Virus record (IMG/VR): IMGVR_UViG_3300042934_000313
Coordinates: 1 to 61,491 of that record
Strand: one strand, 5' to 3'
Source of the DNA: a virus
DNA: 61,491 nucleotides
The notes below the pieces were generated by a model. It ran no database searches. It was not told where the DNA came from and saw only the letters and a list, made by a program, of their open reading frames with translations. Shown piece after piece: positions 9,155 to 16,439 of this stretch (the first letter of the stretch is position 1; each line of letters starts with the position of its first letter). The translations under genes were made by a program, and so were the position numbers.

Positions 9155-9185
9155 AACAACTTCTAGACGAAGGGAGGCGGATCAC

Positions 9186-9917
9186 ATGGCAGTACAGGTT
9201 TCTGTTGCCGCTCCGGCTCGACAGACTCGCCTCGGCGGCATCCGTGCCGCGGCCACCTGGGTGACCAATGCACGCATCGGCGCGGCCGAAGGTGTGGTCT
9301 ACGTCAGTGATGGGTGCTCGTTCCCTCAGCCCGCGATCGGTCTCTGCTTCGGCGAGACCGTCGTTGCTGAGAAGAGCGGCGTCGGGATCGACCAGTACAG
9401 CGGTATCGGAGAGCCGTTCGCGCTCTACGGTGGCGTTGAGTGCTTCATCGGTCCTGACAGCGACTTCCCGGATCGCGCTCGGAACATTCTGATCCAGGGC
9501 GAGGACCGGGCGATCGAGGCGCGTCTCGCGACCTGGGCCGCGGCTGGCACGTCTGTGACCGGAGGCAACATCGCCGCGTCGATCGCGGCTGTGGAGCAGG
9601 AGGCCGACCAGGACTACCTGGGACGCCCGATCATCCTCATGTCGCGCGCCAACGCCGTACTCGCCGCCGCCGCACAGGCGATCGAGTACGGCATCGACGG
9701 TCTGCCGTACACGGTGAACGGCACCCCGGTCGTGGCATCTGGCGCGATCACGGCAAACGCAATCTACGCAGTCGGAGCGGTCACGGTTCTCCGCTCGGAC
9801 GTGGAGACGATCGACACGATCAACCACACGGTCAACACCGAGTGGGCAGTGGCCGAGGCGGTCTACTCGGTCATCGTGGACTGCAACTTCCGCATCTACG
9901 CAACGGTCACCCCGTAG
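9186..9917 (+). CDS. Capsid-like structural protein, possible second capsid subunit
   Basis: A 243-residue protein immediately after the capsid gene with a strong AGGGAGG ribosome site. The C-terminal third (IYAVGAVTVLRSDVETI and NTEWAVAEAVYSVIVDC) reads like the A-domain end of HK97-fold shell proteins, and the middle has the helical AQAIEYGIDG pattern. Some actinophages carry separate hexamer and pentamer capsid proteins, which would fit here. A decoration or head-completion protein is the alternative. No cleavage site or membrane segment is seen. Confidence 0.5.
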   Translation: MAVQVSVAAPARQTRLGGIRAAATWVTNARIGAAEGVVYVSDGCSFPQPAIGLCFGETVVAEKSGVGIDQYSGIGEPFALYGGVECFIGPDSDFPDRARNILIQGEDRAIEARLATWAAAGTSVTGGNIAASIAAVEQEADQDYLGRPIILMSRANAVLAAAAQAIEYGIDGLPYTVNGTPVVASGAITANAIYAVGAVTVLRSDVETIDTINHTVNTEWAVAEAVYSVIVDCNFRIYATVTP

Positions 9918-9925
9918 GAGGAGAA

Positions 9926-10258
9926 ATGGCAGACGACTACGGATTCGTGAGCCCCCGTTCTGGCGAGGTCGCGCGCATCCTGCTCGGCCTGGCGGAGAAG
10001 CAGGGCCTTGAGCCCTACGTCGTCCGCTCGACCATCGGCGGGTACTACGTGCCCATCGCAGTCGCGAAGGCATACGAAGAGACGCTCGGCACCCCGAAGG
10101 AAGCGCCCGCTGAGGCAGACGAAAAGTCTGACTTTCCGGACGACTCCTGGAAGGTGGCCGACATCAAGGAGTGGGCATCCGCCCATGAGGTCGATCTGGG
10201 TGATGCCACCAAGAAGGCCGATCTGCTCGCCGCGATTCAGGCACACAAGGAGGAATAA
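9926..10258 (+). CDS. Head protein with C-terminal SAP/HeH-like domain
   Basis: A 110-residue protein; ATG 9926 is preceded by AGGAGG. The C-terminal 38 residues (WKVADIKEWASAHEVDLG followed by ATKKADLLAAIQ) match the helix-extension-helix pattern of SAP/HeH nucleic-acid-binding motifs often found in small phage head proteins. Palindrome site 3 is embedded in the linker and encodes KSDF. Its stop overlaps the next ATG. It may contact packaged DNA or the head-tail interface; the exact role is unknown. Confidence 0.65.
   Translation: MADDYGFVSPRSGEVARILLGLAEKQGLEPYVVRSTIGGYYVPIAVAKAYEETLGTPKEAPAEADEKSDFPDDSWKVADIKEWASAHEVDLGDATKKADLLAAIQAHKEE
10122..10136. repeat. Palindrome site 3 (centre T), inside head gene
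   Basis: AAAAGTC-T-GACTTTC, within codons of the linker of the SAP-like protein. Confidence 0.85.
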
Positions 10259-11202
10259 TGGCTTCGCACGCGACCAAGTGCCTGTCTCTCGTCAAGGGGC
10301 GGCGCATCCGGGTCACGAGTCTCGACTCGTGTGGGCGTCCCGTCTACGGTGACGACTCGCAGGTGGTCTCGAAGGGCTTCATCAGTGTCGCGTTCACCGC
10401 GAACACCACGGAGTCCGACGAAATCAACGTCACGAACGCGGCCGGTGAAATCTGCGTCTACGAGGCGGCGGTCACGTCCCTCGTCGGCTACGGCATCGAG
10501 GTCCAGTTCTGTGAGGTCGACCCCGAACTCTTCGCCCTCGTCACCGGCCAGCCGGTGGTGCTCGCCGCAGACGGTAGCACCGTCGTCGGCTTCGACGTGG
10601 ACACGAAGATCGGCCTGGAGAACTCGAACTTCGCGCTGGAACTGTGGGCGGGCTCGCCGACTGGTGACGCCTGCGCCACTGGTGCGACCGGCTCCTACGG
10701 CTACCTGCTCCTCCCCTTCCTGACTGGCGGCATCCTCGGTGACTTCACCGTGGAGAACGGCGCGGTCACGTTCACGCTCACGGGCGCGAACACGAAGGAG
10801 GGCAACGCCTGGGGCACCGGCCCGTACAACGTGATGCTCAACAGTGACCCGACTCCGATCGCCGCGCCCATGGCTACGCCGGTTTCGACCAGCACGGCAA
10901 TGCGCACGATGATCGTGGACGTGGCTCCTCCGACCGAGGCGTGCGGTGCTCGTCCGCTCCTGGACCCGAGCCTGCCTGCGCTGACCAGCGTCACCGGCAC
11001 TCCGGGTGCGGCTCTGGAGGTCGACTTCGTGGTGGCCCCCGTCGCTACGAACCCGGTCTGGTACGACTTCGGCGACGGCACGTGGGACTACGTGGCGGCT
11101 CCGGGTGCAACCTCCCACACCTACGCCACCGCTGGCACCTACACGGTGCGCGCATCGCAGAACGGCACGTGGGTCACCACCACCGTCACCGCCTCCGCAT
11201 AA
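10258..11202 (+). CDS. Probable major tail protein with PKD-like domain
   Basis: A 314-residue beta-rich protein. The central segment around residues 140-185 (YGYLLLPFLTGGILGDF, then GNAWGTGPYNV) resembles tail tube proteins of actinophages. The last 80 residues contain WYDFGDGTWDYV and TSHTYATAGTYTV, the hallmark strands of a PKD/Ig-like domain, commonly displayed on tail tubes or capsids. Its position before the connector genes is unusual for a tail tube, so a capsid decoration protein remains possible. Confidence 0.6.
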   Translation: MASHATKCLSLVKGRRIRVTSLDSCGRPVYGDDSQVVSKGFISVAFTANTTESDEINVTNAAGEICVYEAAVTSLVGYGIEVQFCEVDPELFALVTGQPVVLAADGSTVVGFDVDTKIGLENSNFALELWAGSPTGDACATGATGSYGYLLLPFLTGGILGDFTVENGAVTFTLTGANTKEGNAWGTGPYNVMLNSDPTPIAAPMATPVSTSTAMRTMIVDVAPPTEACGARPLLDPSLPALTSVTGTPGAALEVDFVVAPVATNPVWYDFGDGTWDYVAAPGATSHTYATAGTYTVRASQNGTWVTTTVTASA

Positions 11203-11210
11203 GGAGGTAG

Positions 11211-11240
11211 AGCGGCGGCTCTGTAATCGGAGCCGCCGCT
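11211..11240 (+). terminator. Hairpin after tail tube candidate
   Basis: A perfect 11-bp stem (AGCGGCGGCTC with GAGCCGCCGCT) around an 8-nt loop, without a T run. Like the hairpin at 9118-9154 it follows a probably abundant virion gene, suggesting a 3' stabiliser or attenuator. Confidence 0.6.
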
Positions 11241-11261
11241 CAACAAGGAAGGGGCAGTCAA

Positions 11262-11615
11262 ATGGCAGGTCTCACTCAGGCACGACAGCAGGCGATCCTC
11301 GACGGGGAGTTCGTCGCTGGCGACTTCATCGCGTACTCCGCAAACGGCACGTCGGAGACCGCCTCGCTCGCGCGCACTGCCGTCGCCGCGTGGACTTCGG
11401 CCACCGCCGCGAGCCCGTCCGTAAAGACGAACTCCGGTGCGCTGACCAGCGCAGGTGCAACGGCTGGAGTCACGGTCACGCACTACGCGATCTACTCGGC
11501 ATCCACCGCTGGCACGCAGAAGACCGACTGGACCACGCTCGCGGCGTCCAAGGTGCTGGCAATCAACGACACCGTGTCCTGGGCTATCGGCGCTCTCACC
11601 GTCTCGCTCGACTGA
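11262..11615 (+). CDS. Small Thr/Ala-rich virion protein
   Basis: A 117-residue protein, start ATG 11262 after AAGGAAGGGG. It is rich in Ala, Thr and Ser and ends in a beta-like WAIGALTVSLD strand. The composition matches small fibre or decoration proteins that precede larger repeat-containing virion proteins. No catalytic or membrane motif is visible, and the family is unrecognised. Confidence 0.6.
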   Translation: MAGLTQARQQAILDGEFVAGDFIAYSANGTSETASLARTAVAAWTSATAASPSVKTNSGALTSAGATAGVTVTHYAIYSASTAGTQKTDWTTLAASKVLAINDTVSWAIGALTVSLD

Positions 11616-11683
11616 TCAACGTGTCCGACAGTGGGCCGGGGGCGACGCGCGCTCCCGGCTCGCAGTGCGTGAGGGGGTGAATC

Positions 11684-13537
11684 GTGGCAATCTCGTATGT
11701 TCGGCAGTCGTCAGGCCAGAACAAGAGTGCGAGCGCGAACATCTCGCTCAGCGCGACGCACACCACCACCGTTGGCGACACGCTGTTCGCCTTCATCGTC
11801 TTCGACAACCTCACTGCGACCACTCCCACCGTCACCAGCATCACGAAGTATGCGGCCGAGCCCAATAACTGGGTCAAGATCGCGGAGTTCGACTCACCGC
11901 AGGCATCAGGTGGAGCCGGGGTTCGCGGTGAACTCTGGCGGCTTGACTCGTCGTTCTCTATCTCCGTCAACTACCAGGCCACTCTCTCTGCGGTGGTGTC
12001 CGCAAAGGTCATGGTCGTGCTGGAGTTCGACGAGGTTGGGGTGATCCAGGATGTCCAGGCTGGTTCCGGCACGGCTGGGATCGGTTTCGCCGCCTGGGAT
12101 GCGGGCACGCTGTTCATGCACTTTGCCGGGACAGAAGACAACGGCGGGATCGACTCGCTCACACCAGTAGCCGACGCGAGCAACCCGATCAGTAGCATCC
12201 AGAGCCACATGACCAGCGGTGGCGGTGCGGCGAGCAATGCCGCTATCTCGTGGAACTGGGGCATCGCGACCTCTGCTGGCGGCGGGGGCAGTAATGCCAG
12301 CGCCAACGTCTCCGATGGTGGGCACCTGTACGCCACCTTCCTGCCCGCGGCCACCGGTCCGACCAACTACCCGGTATCTGGCACCACCGCGATCACGAGC
12401 GCCAGTACGGGTAACGTTCGCCTGCGGACGGGAGTCTCGGGATCGACGCCGATCGTATCCGGCACCACTGGCGCACCGGGCAAGGATCAGCCCGTCAGTG
12501 GTGCGGTGGTCATCTCGTCGAGCACCACGGGTGCACCGTCTCGGAACGCCCCGGTGTCGGGGGTCACCAGCATCGCCTCCGCGACCACGGGTGCTACAGC
12601 CCTGCGGGCGGCGCTCGCTTCGTCCGTGCCCATCGTCAGCGGCACGACCGGTGCCGTCTCCTCGAAGCGGGGCGTCTCGGGCACCACGCTCATCACGAGC
12701 GGCACTACGGGGGCGATCCGCCTTCGGGCTACTGCCGCTGGCGCTACCGCAATCGTCTCTACGACGACCGGTGCGGTCGACTCGGCTTCGGGGGCGGTAG
12801 ACCATCCCGTATCCGGGGCCGTCGTCATCTCGTCCGCCACCACGGGCGCGGCGGGGCTTCGCGCGGCTCTCGCTACACCGACGCCCATCGTGTCCGCGAC
12901 GACCGGCACTGTCGTCCTGCGCGCCCCCGTATCCGGCTCGACCGTGGTCCAGTCTGCGACCGCTGGCACTGCACGCCTGCGGGCAACAGTCTCCGGCGCG
13001 ACGCCCATCTCGTCCGGGTCAACTGGCGCGATGCGCCTGACCGCCTCCGTATCGGGTTCCACGGTCATCGTATTCGGCACGACGGGGAGTCCTCTCTCGC
13101 CCGGCTCCCTGGGTGGGAATGTCCAGATCGTGAGCGGCACGACCGGTGCCGTCACGGTGAACCAGCGAGTCTCGGGCTTGGTCGCGATCGTCTCCACGAC
13201 CACAGGAAGCCCTCGCCTTCGCGCGCCCATCTCTGGGGCGACTTCGATCCTGAGTGCCACGGCCGGTGCAGTGCGTGCACGGCTCGGGGTGTCCGGGCAG
13301 ACGGTGATCGTGAGCGAGGCCGCGGGCTACGTAAGCGCGCGCAGTTCTGTCTCGGGCACAGTCATCATCGTTTCCGACACGACCGGCGTGCTCGTGGAAG
13401 AAGGTGGCTTCCTGCACGGCGGCAACATCACCCTGACCCCCTCTGCTCCCACGATCGGCCTGCTCGGATCGTCGAAGTACGCGGGGCGTCAGTTGTCGGC
13501 ATCCGCGGTAAGCCTCACACTGAGGGGTGAGTCGTGA
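11684..13537 (+). CDS. Repeat-rich fibre or decoration protein
   Basis: A 617-residue protein with GTG start after GAGGGGGTG. Residues 1-220 form a globular N-terminal domain with a concanavalin/jelly-roll flavour. From about residue 225 to 575 there are about 15 tandem degenerate units of roughly 20-25 residues, with a VSG-x-T-x-I-x-S-x-TTG-x-x-x-LRA pattern. Such Ser/Thr/Gly repeats suggest a beta-helical or beta-solenoid stalk. Position among head genes suggests a capsid-bound fibre rather than a tail tip protein. Copy number could vary by recombination. Confidence 0.65.
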   Translation: MAISYVRQSSGQNKSASANISLSATHTTTVGDTLFAFIVFDNLTATTPTVTSITKYAAEPNNWVKIAEFDSPQASGGAGVRGELWRLDSSFSISVNYQATLSAVVSAKVMVVLEFDEVGVIQDVQAGSGTAGIGFAAWDAGTLFMHFAGTEDNGGIDSLTPVADASNPISSIQSHMTSGGGAASNAAISWNWGIATSAGGGGSNASANVSDGGHLYATFLPAATGPTNYPVSGTTAITSASTGNVRLRTGVSGSTPIVSGTTGAPGKDQPVSGAVVISSSTTGAPSRNAPVSGVTSIASATTGATALRAALASSVPIVSGTTGAVSSKRGVSGTTLITSGTTGAIRLRATAAGATAIVSTTTGAVDSASGAVDHPVSGAVVISSATTGAAGLRAALATPTPIVSATTGTVVLRAPVSGSTVVQSATAGTARLRATVSGATPISSGSTGAMRLTASVSGSTVIVFGTTGSPLSPGSLGGNVQIVSGTTGAVTVNQRVSGLVAIVSTTTGSPRLRAPISGATSILSATAGAVRARLGVSGQTVIVSEAAGYVSARSSVSGTVIIVSDTTGVLVEEGGFLHGGNITLTPSAPTIGLLGSSKYAGRQLSASAVSLTLRGES

Positions 13538-13562
13538 TGATCGTGACGCCTAGGAGGAACTC

Positions 13563-13859
13563 GTGACCTGGCCCGTACTGACCGTGAAGACTGGGGACCA
13601 GTACCCCACGACATGGCACGTCCCGCTGAACCTCACCGGGTCGACCGTTCGGCTGATCGCGAAGAAGCCGGGTTTCCCTGCCGTGGTCCTGCCGACGACC
13701 ATCGTCGATCCGGCGAACGGCGTGGTCGAGCATGTGCTCACCGGAACCCTCGCGGTGGGAAACTACCTTGTAGAGATGGAGGTCACCAACGGGACCACCG
13801 TCGTGACCGCCCCGACTGATTCCTACGAGAATCTCATCGTCATCCCGGACCTGGACTGA
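13563..13859 (+). CDS. Small beta-rich virion protein (BppU-N-like)
   Basis: A 98-residue protein with GTG start seven bases after AGGAGGA. The pattern VKTGDQYPTTWHVPLNLTGSTVRLIAKK, then NGVVEHVLTG and GNYLVEMEV, resembles the immunoglobulin-like N-terminal domain of phage baseplate upper proteins (DUF2479/BppU). It may anchor the neighbouring repeat protein to the virion. The assignment is by pattern only. Confidence 0.55.
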   Translation: MTWPVLTVKTGDQYPTTWHVPLNLTGSTVRLIAKKPGFPAVVLPTTIVDPANGVVEHVLTGTLAVGNYLVEMEVTNGTTVVTAPTDSYENLIVIPDLD

Positions 13860-13866
13860 GGACAAC

Positions 13867-14658
13867 ATGGCAACCGACATCTGCTACCCGACTGGGACGG
13901 ACTGGGGATGCGCGTACGACGAGACGGAAATCGAGGCTCTGGTCCCGGCAACGAAGGAGCGCTCCGAGGCTCTCGCCTGGTCTACTCTGTCGGCCCTGAC
14001 GGGGTATCGCGTTTCCCTGTGCCCGGTCGTCATTCGGCCCTGCGCCCTGCGGTGCGGGAGCCGCACCTGGGACACGGCTCCGGTATCCGACTCCGGCTCC
14101 TACTCGCCCTACATCTCTGGCGGGTCCTGGTACAACGCGTGCGGGTGCACCGCACCGCAGGACTGTTCCTGCTCGTTTACATCCGAAGTGCTCTTGCCTA
14201 CGGAGGTCGGTCGAGTCGTCAGCGTCTCTCTGGACGGCGTGCCCCTCGCGGCGGCGGACTACCGCGTGGACAACGGCAACCGCCTGGTCCGCACTGACGG
14301 TGAGACCTGGCCGCTGTGCCAGGACATGAACGATGGGCCGGATGCCGTGGGCTCGTTCACTGTCTCGTACTACACGGGCGTCGCGCCGAACGATCTGCTT
14401 CGCTACGCCGCTGGCGTCCTGGCGACCGAGTTCTACAAGGCGTGCAGTGGCGGGAAGTGCCGCCTGCCCTCGGGCGTGACGAGCGTCACCCGCAGTGGCA
14501 TCAGCATGGAGGTCCCTTCGGGCCTCTTCCCCGGTGGTGCCACCGGCATCCACGAGGTCGATGCCGTCATCCGCATCTACAACCCCTACTCGCTCAAGTC
14601 CCCCGCCAGGGTCATGAGCCCGGACGTGACGCGCGGACGCATCCAGACGGGAGCCTGA
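13867..14658 (+). CDS. Head-to-tail adaptor-like protein
   Basis: A 263-residue protein at the usual position of head-completion proteins. The N-terminal helical segment (ALVPATKERSEALAWSTLSALTGYRVSLCP) and middle strand region (VVSVSLDGVPL, VDNGNRLVRTDG) match actinophage head-to-tail adaptors. An unusual Cys-rich insert (CGCTAPQDCSCSF) suggests metal binding or disulphides. It would bind below the portal before tail attachment. Confidence 0.65.
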   Translation: MATDICYPTGTDWGCAYDETEIEALVPATKERSEALAWSTLSALTGYRVSLCPVVIRPCALRCGSRTWDTAPVSDSGSYSPYISGGSWYNACGCTAPQDCSCSFTSEVLLPTEVGRVVSVSLDGVPLAAADYRVDNGNRLVRTDGETWPLCQDMNDGPDAVGSFTVSYYTGVAPNDLLRYAAGVLATEFYKACSGGKCRLPSGVTSVTRSGISMEVPSGLFPGGATGIHEVDAVIRIYNPYSLKSPARVMSPDVTRGRIQTGA

Positions 14659-14659
14659 C

Positions 14660-15193
14660 ATGTCGACTCTCCGTGAGGACACGGGCATCTACCCGCTCCT
14701 CGTCGAACTCGCCGCCTGCCTCTGCACCGAGATGCACGCTTCTGGTGGACCGGAACTCTGCTACTGCGGCCCGGTGGCGGGCGAGGTCGTGCTCGACTAT
14801 TGCGGCGGTGACGCCTGTGACAGCAATGGCTGTGGTGGGCAGGCGTGGGTTCGGTTCGTCGACGCCTACCCCTCTGGCGCTTTCCCTTCGCCCGACAACA
14901 CTCTCGCGAACTGCAAGACCCCCATGGCCTACACGGTCGAGGTTGGTGTCGCACGATGCCTTCCGGGTGGCTCGGCTAACGGGGCAACGGGCTACACGCC
15001 GCCCACCATGAGCGAGCAGTTGGAGGCCATGCGCATCCAGACGGCCGACGTGGCGGCGATGCGTCGTGCGATCCAGTGCTGCTTCGGCGCATCGGATCGG
15101 GACTACGTGCTCGGCATCTATGACCAGACCCTCGTGAATGGCGGCGGGTGCCTGGGCGGGACATTCCGCATCATCGTCTGGGAGACCTTCTAA
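14660..15193 (+). CDS. Cys-rich head-tail stopper/terminator-like protein
   Basis: A 177-residue protein starting two bases after the adaptor stop. It has eleven cysteines, clustered as CLC, CYC, CGGDAC and CGG in the first 70 residues, and an alpha-beta C-terminal half (EQLEAMRIQTADVAAMRRAI, FRIIVWETF). Position suggests the neck stopper or tail terminator. The cysteine content, shared with the preceding adaptor, could reflect a metal-stabilised neck. Confidence 0.5.
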   Translation: MSTLREDTGIYPLLVELAACLCTEMHASGGPELCYCGPVAGEVVLDYCGGDACDSNGCGGQAWVRFVDAYPSGAFPSPDNTLANCKTPMAYTVEVGVARCLPGGSANGATGYTPPTMSEQLEAMRIQTADVAAMRRAIQCCFGASDRDYVLGIYDQTLVNGGGCLGGTFRIIVWETF

Positions 15194-15690
15194 TGGCCAA
15201 CCTCCGCTTCTGCCCCGGATGCCGAGGCGGAGGTTTCACGCGTACCCAGGTGCACTACAACCGCATCATGGAAGCCTTCACGAACAACGGCATCTTCGGT
15301 CCCGACATCCTGACGCTTGCCCGCGAGGTCGAGCAGGAGGCCGTGAAGGAAGCGCCGAAGCGCACCGGTCGAATGGCGAAGAACCACTACCGGTCCGTTC
15401 CGCCTCCGCGCGGGTACGAGCGGTGGTTCTTTGTGGGCAACCGTGCCGGTTACGCCCGCTTCGTGCGTGGTGGCACCGCCGAGAATGGCGCGGGATACAT
15501 CACCGGCAACGAGGGTGGTCTGTACAACGGCGTCATGCTCATGCGTCCTGCACCGTACTCCTACTTCGGCGTCGACGACACGCGTCGCTTCCAGAGGCAG
15601 GTGAAGGGCCAGAAGGCGAACGACTGGCTGGGTCGTGCATTGAAGGCAGTGGTCGTCCGCAGGATCAATGCAGGGGCGAGGCGGCGGTGA
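15193..15690 (+). CDS. HK97 gp10-like tail completion protein
   Basis: A 165-residue protein; ATG 15193 overlaps the previous stop. The segment around residues 45-105 (LAREVEQEAVKEAPKRTGRMAKNHY, then YARFVRGGTAENG) is the classic gp10-type pattern of tail-completion proteins, which cap the tail tube or join it to the neck. The N terminus has an added CPGCRGGG cysteine pair. The basic C-terminal tail ends just before palindrome site 4. Confidence 0.7.
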   Translation: MANLRFCPGCRGGGFTRTQVHYNRIMEAFTNNGIFGPDILTLAREVEQEAVKEAPKRTGRMAKNHYRSVPPPRGYERWFFVGNRAGYARFVRGGTAENGAGYITGNEGGLYNGVMLMRPAPYSYFGVDDTRRFQRQVKGQKANDWLGRALKAVVVRRINAGARRR

Positions 15691-15699
15691 TGTACCACA

Positions 15700-15714
15700 G
15701 AAAGTCGGACTTTC
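15700..15714. repeat. Palindrome site 4 (centre G)
   Basis: GAAAGTC-G-GACTTTC, perfect, in the gap before the tail assembly chaperone gene. Confidence 0.9.
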
Positions 15715-15768
15715 CGCGTACTATCTCCATGAGCGCGTCCGTAGGACGCCCCGACTATGGAGGTATCC

Positions 15769-16239
15769 ATGCCCACTGCCAACCGCACCTTCCGCCGCGC
15801 AGTCGCGAAGCAGAAGGTCACCCGTCCCACCGTCCGCTTCGGGATCGAACGCCTGGACGACGACGGGGAAGTTCTCTCGACGGACTGGTTCAACGCCACG
15901 ATGCCGACCGACGAGAACATGTTCCTGATCGCCGCGCTGATCGGCGACGAGGACAACGAGGCAGGTGCGGCTACGGCCCTGCTCGAACTCTTGAAGGACT
16001 CCCTCCCGGCCGAGGAGTACCGTCTCTTCCGGAAGCGCCTGCGCGACCCGAAGGACGAGGATGTGACCATGGAGACCGTCGAGGATGTCGTCGAGGAACT
16101 CATGAAGGAGTGGTCCGCTTTTCCTACCGGGCAGTCTGCGGCCTCATCTACCTCGCAGACCACTTCTGGGCCGAAATCGACGGGGCGTGTGCGCGGCGAG
16201 GGGTCGACCCGCTCAGCCTCGGCTTCGACCGGTTCCTGA
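15769..16239 (+). CDS. Tail assembly chaperone, short product
   Basis: A 156-residue protein; ATG 15769 is chosen because GGAGG lies at 15759-15763, overlapping the alternative ATG at 15757. The acidic helical C-terminal part (TMETVEDVVEELMKEWSAF) and position immediately before the tape measure identify the G-type tail chaperone. The last 40 residues are low-complexity Ser/Thr, typical of the zero-frame tail after a frameshift site. Confidence 0.8.
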   Translation: MPTANRTFRRAVAKQKVTRPTVRFGIERLDDDGEVLSTDWFNATMPTDENMFLIAALIGDEDNEAGAATALLELLKDSLPAEEYRLFRKRLRDPKDEDVTMETVEDVVEELMKEWSAFPTGQSAASSTSQTTSGPKSTGRVRGEGSTRSASASTGS

Positions 16240-16436
16240 ACCTCATCTACTCGTGGGCGTGCGAGCGCGTCCAGCACGACGAGAACGGACGGGCCGAACT
16301 CGACGAGGCCCTGTTCAGTACCGAAGAGAGAGATAGGCGGCGCGGGCTCCGAGGCGATAACGTGTCTCAGGAGGTCGTCGATGAAGAGTGGGCACTCTTC
16401 AACGCACTCTCCACCATGAAGACGGAAGTGGGGTGA
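15769..16436 (+). CDS. Tail assembly chaperone, -1 frameshifted long product
   Basis: The -1 frame opens across the end of the short product and encodes a well-formed helical protein (VCGLIYLADHFWAEIDGAC through EEWALFNALSTMK) ending at 16436, four bases before the tape measure. The likely slip is at GCT-TTT-CCT (16117-16125), where the Phe tRNA can move from TTT at 16120-16122 to TTT at 16119-16121, giving a product of about 222 residues. The T run is short for a canonical heptamer, so the exact site is inferred. Long and short forms normally coat the tape measure during tail assembly. Confidence 0.7.
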
Positions 16437-16439
16437 CGC

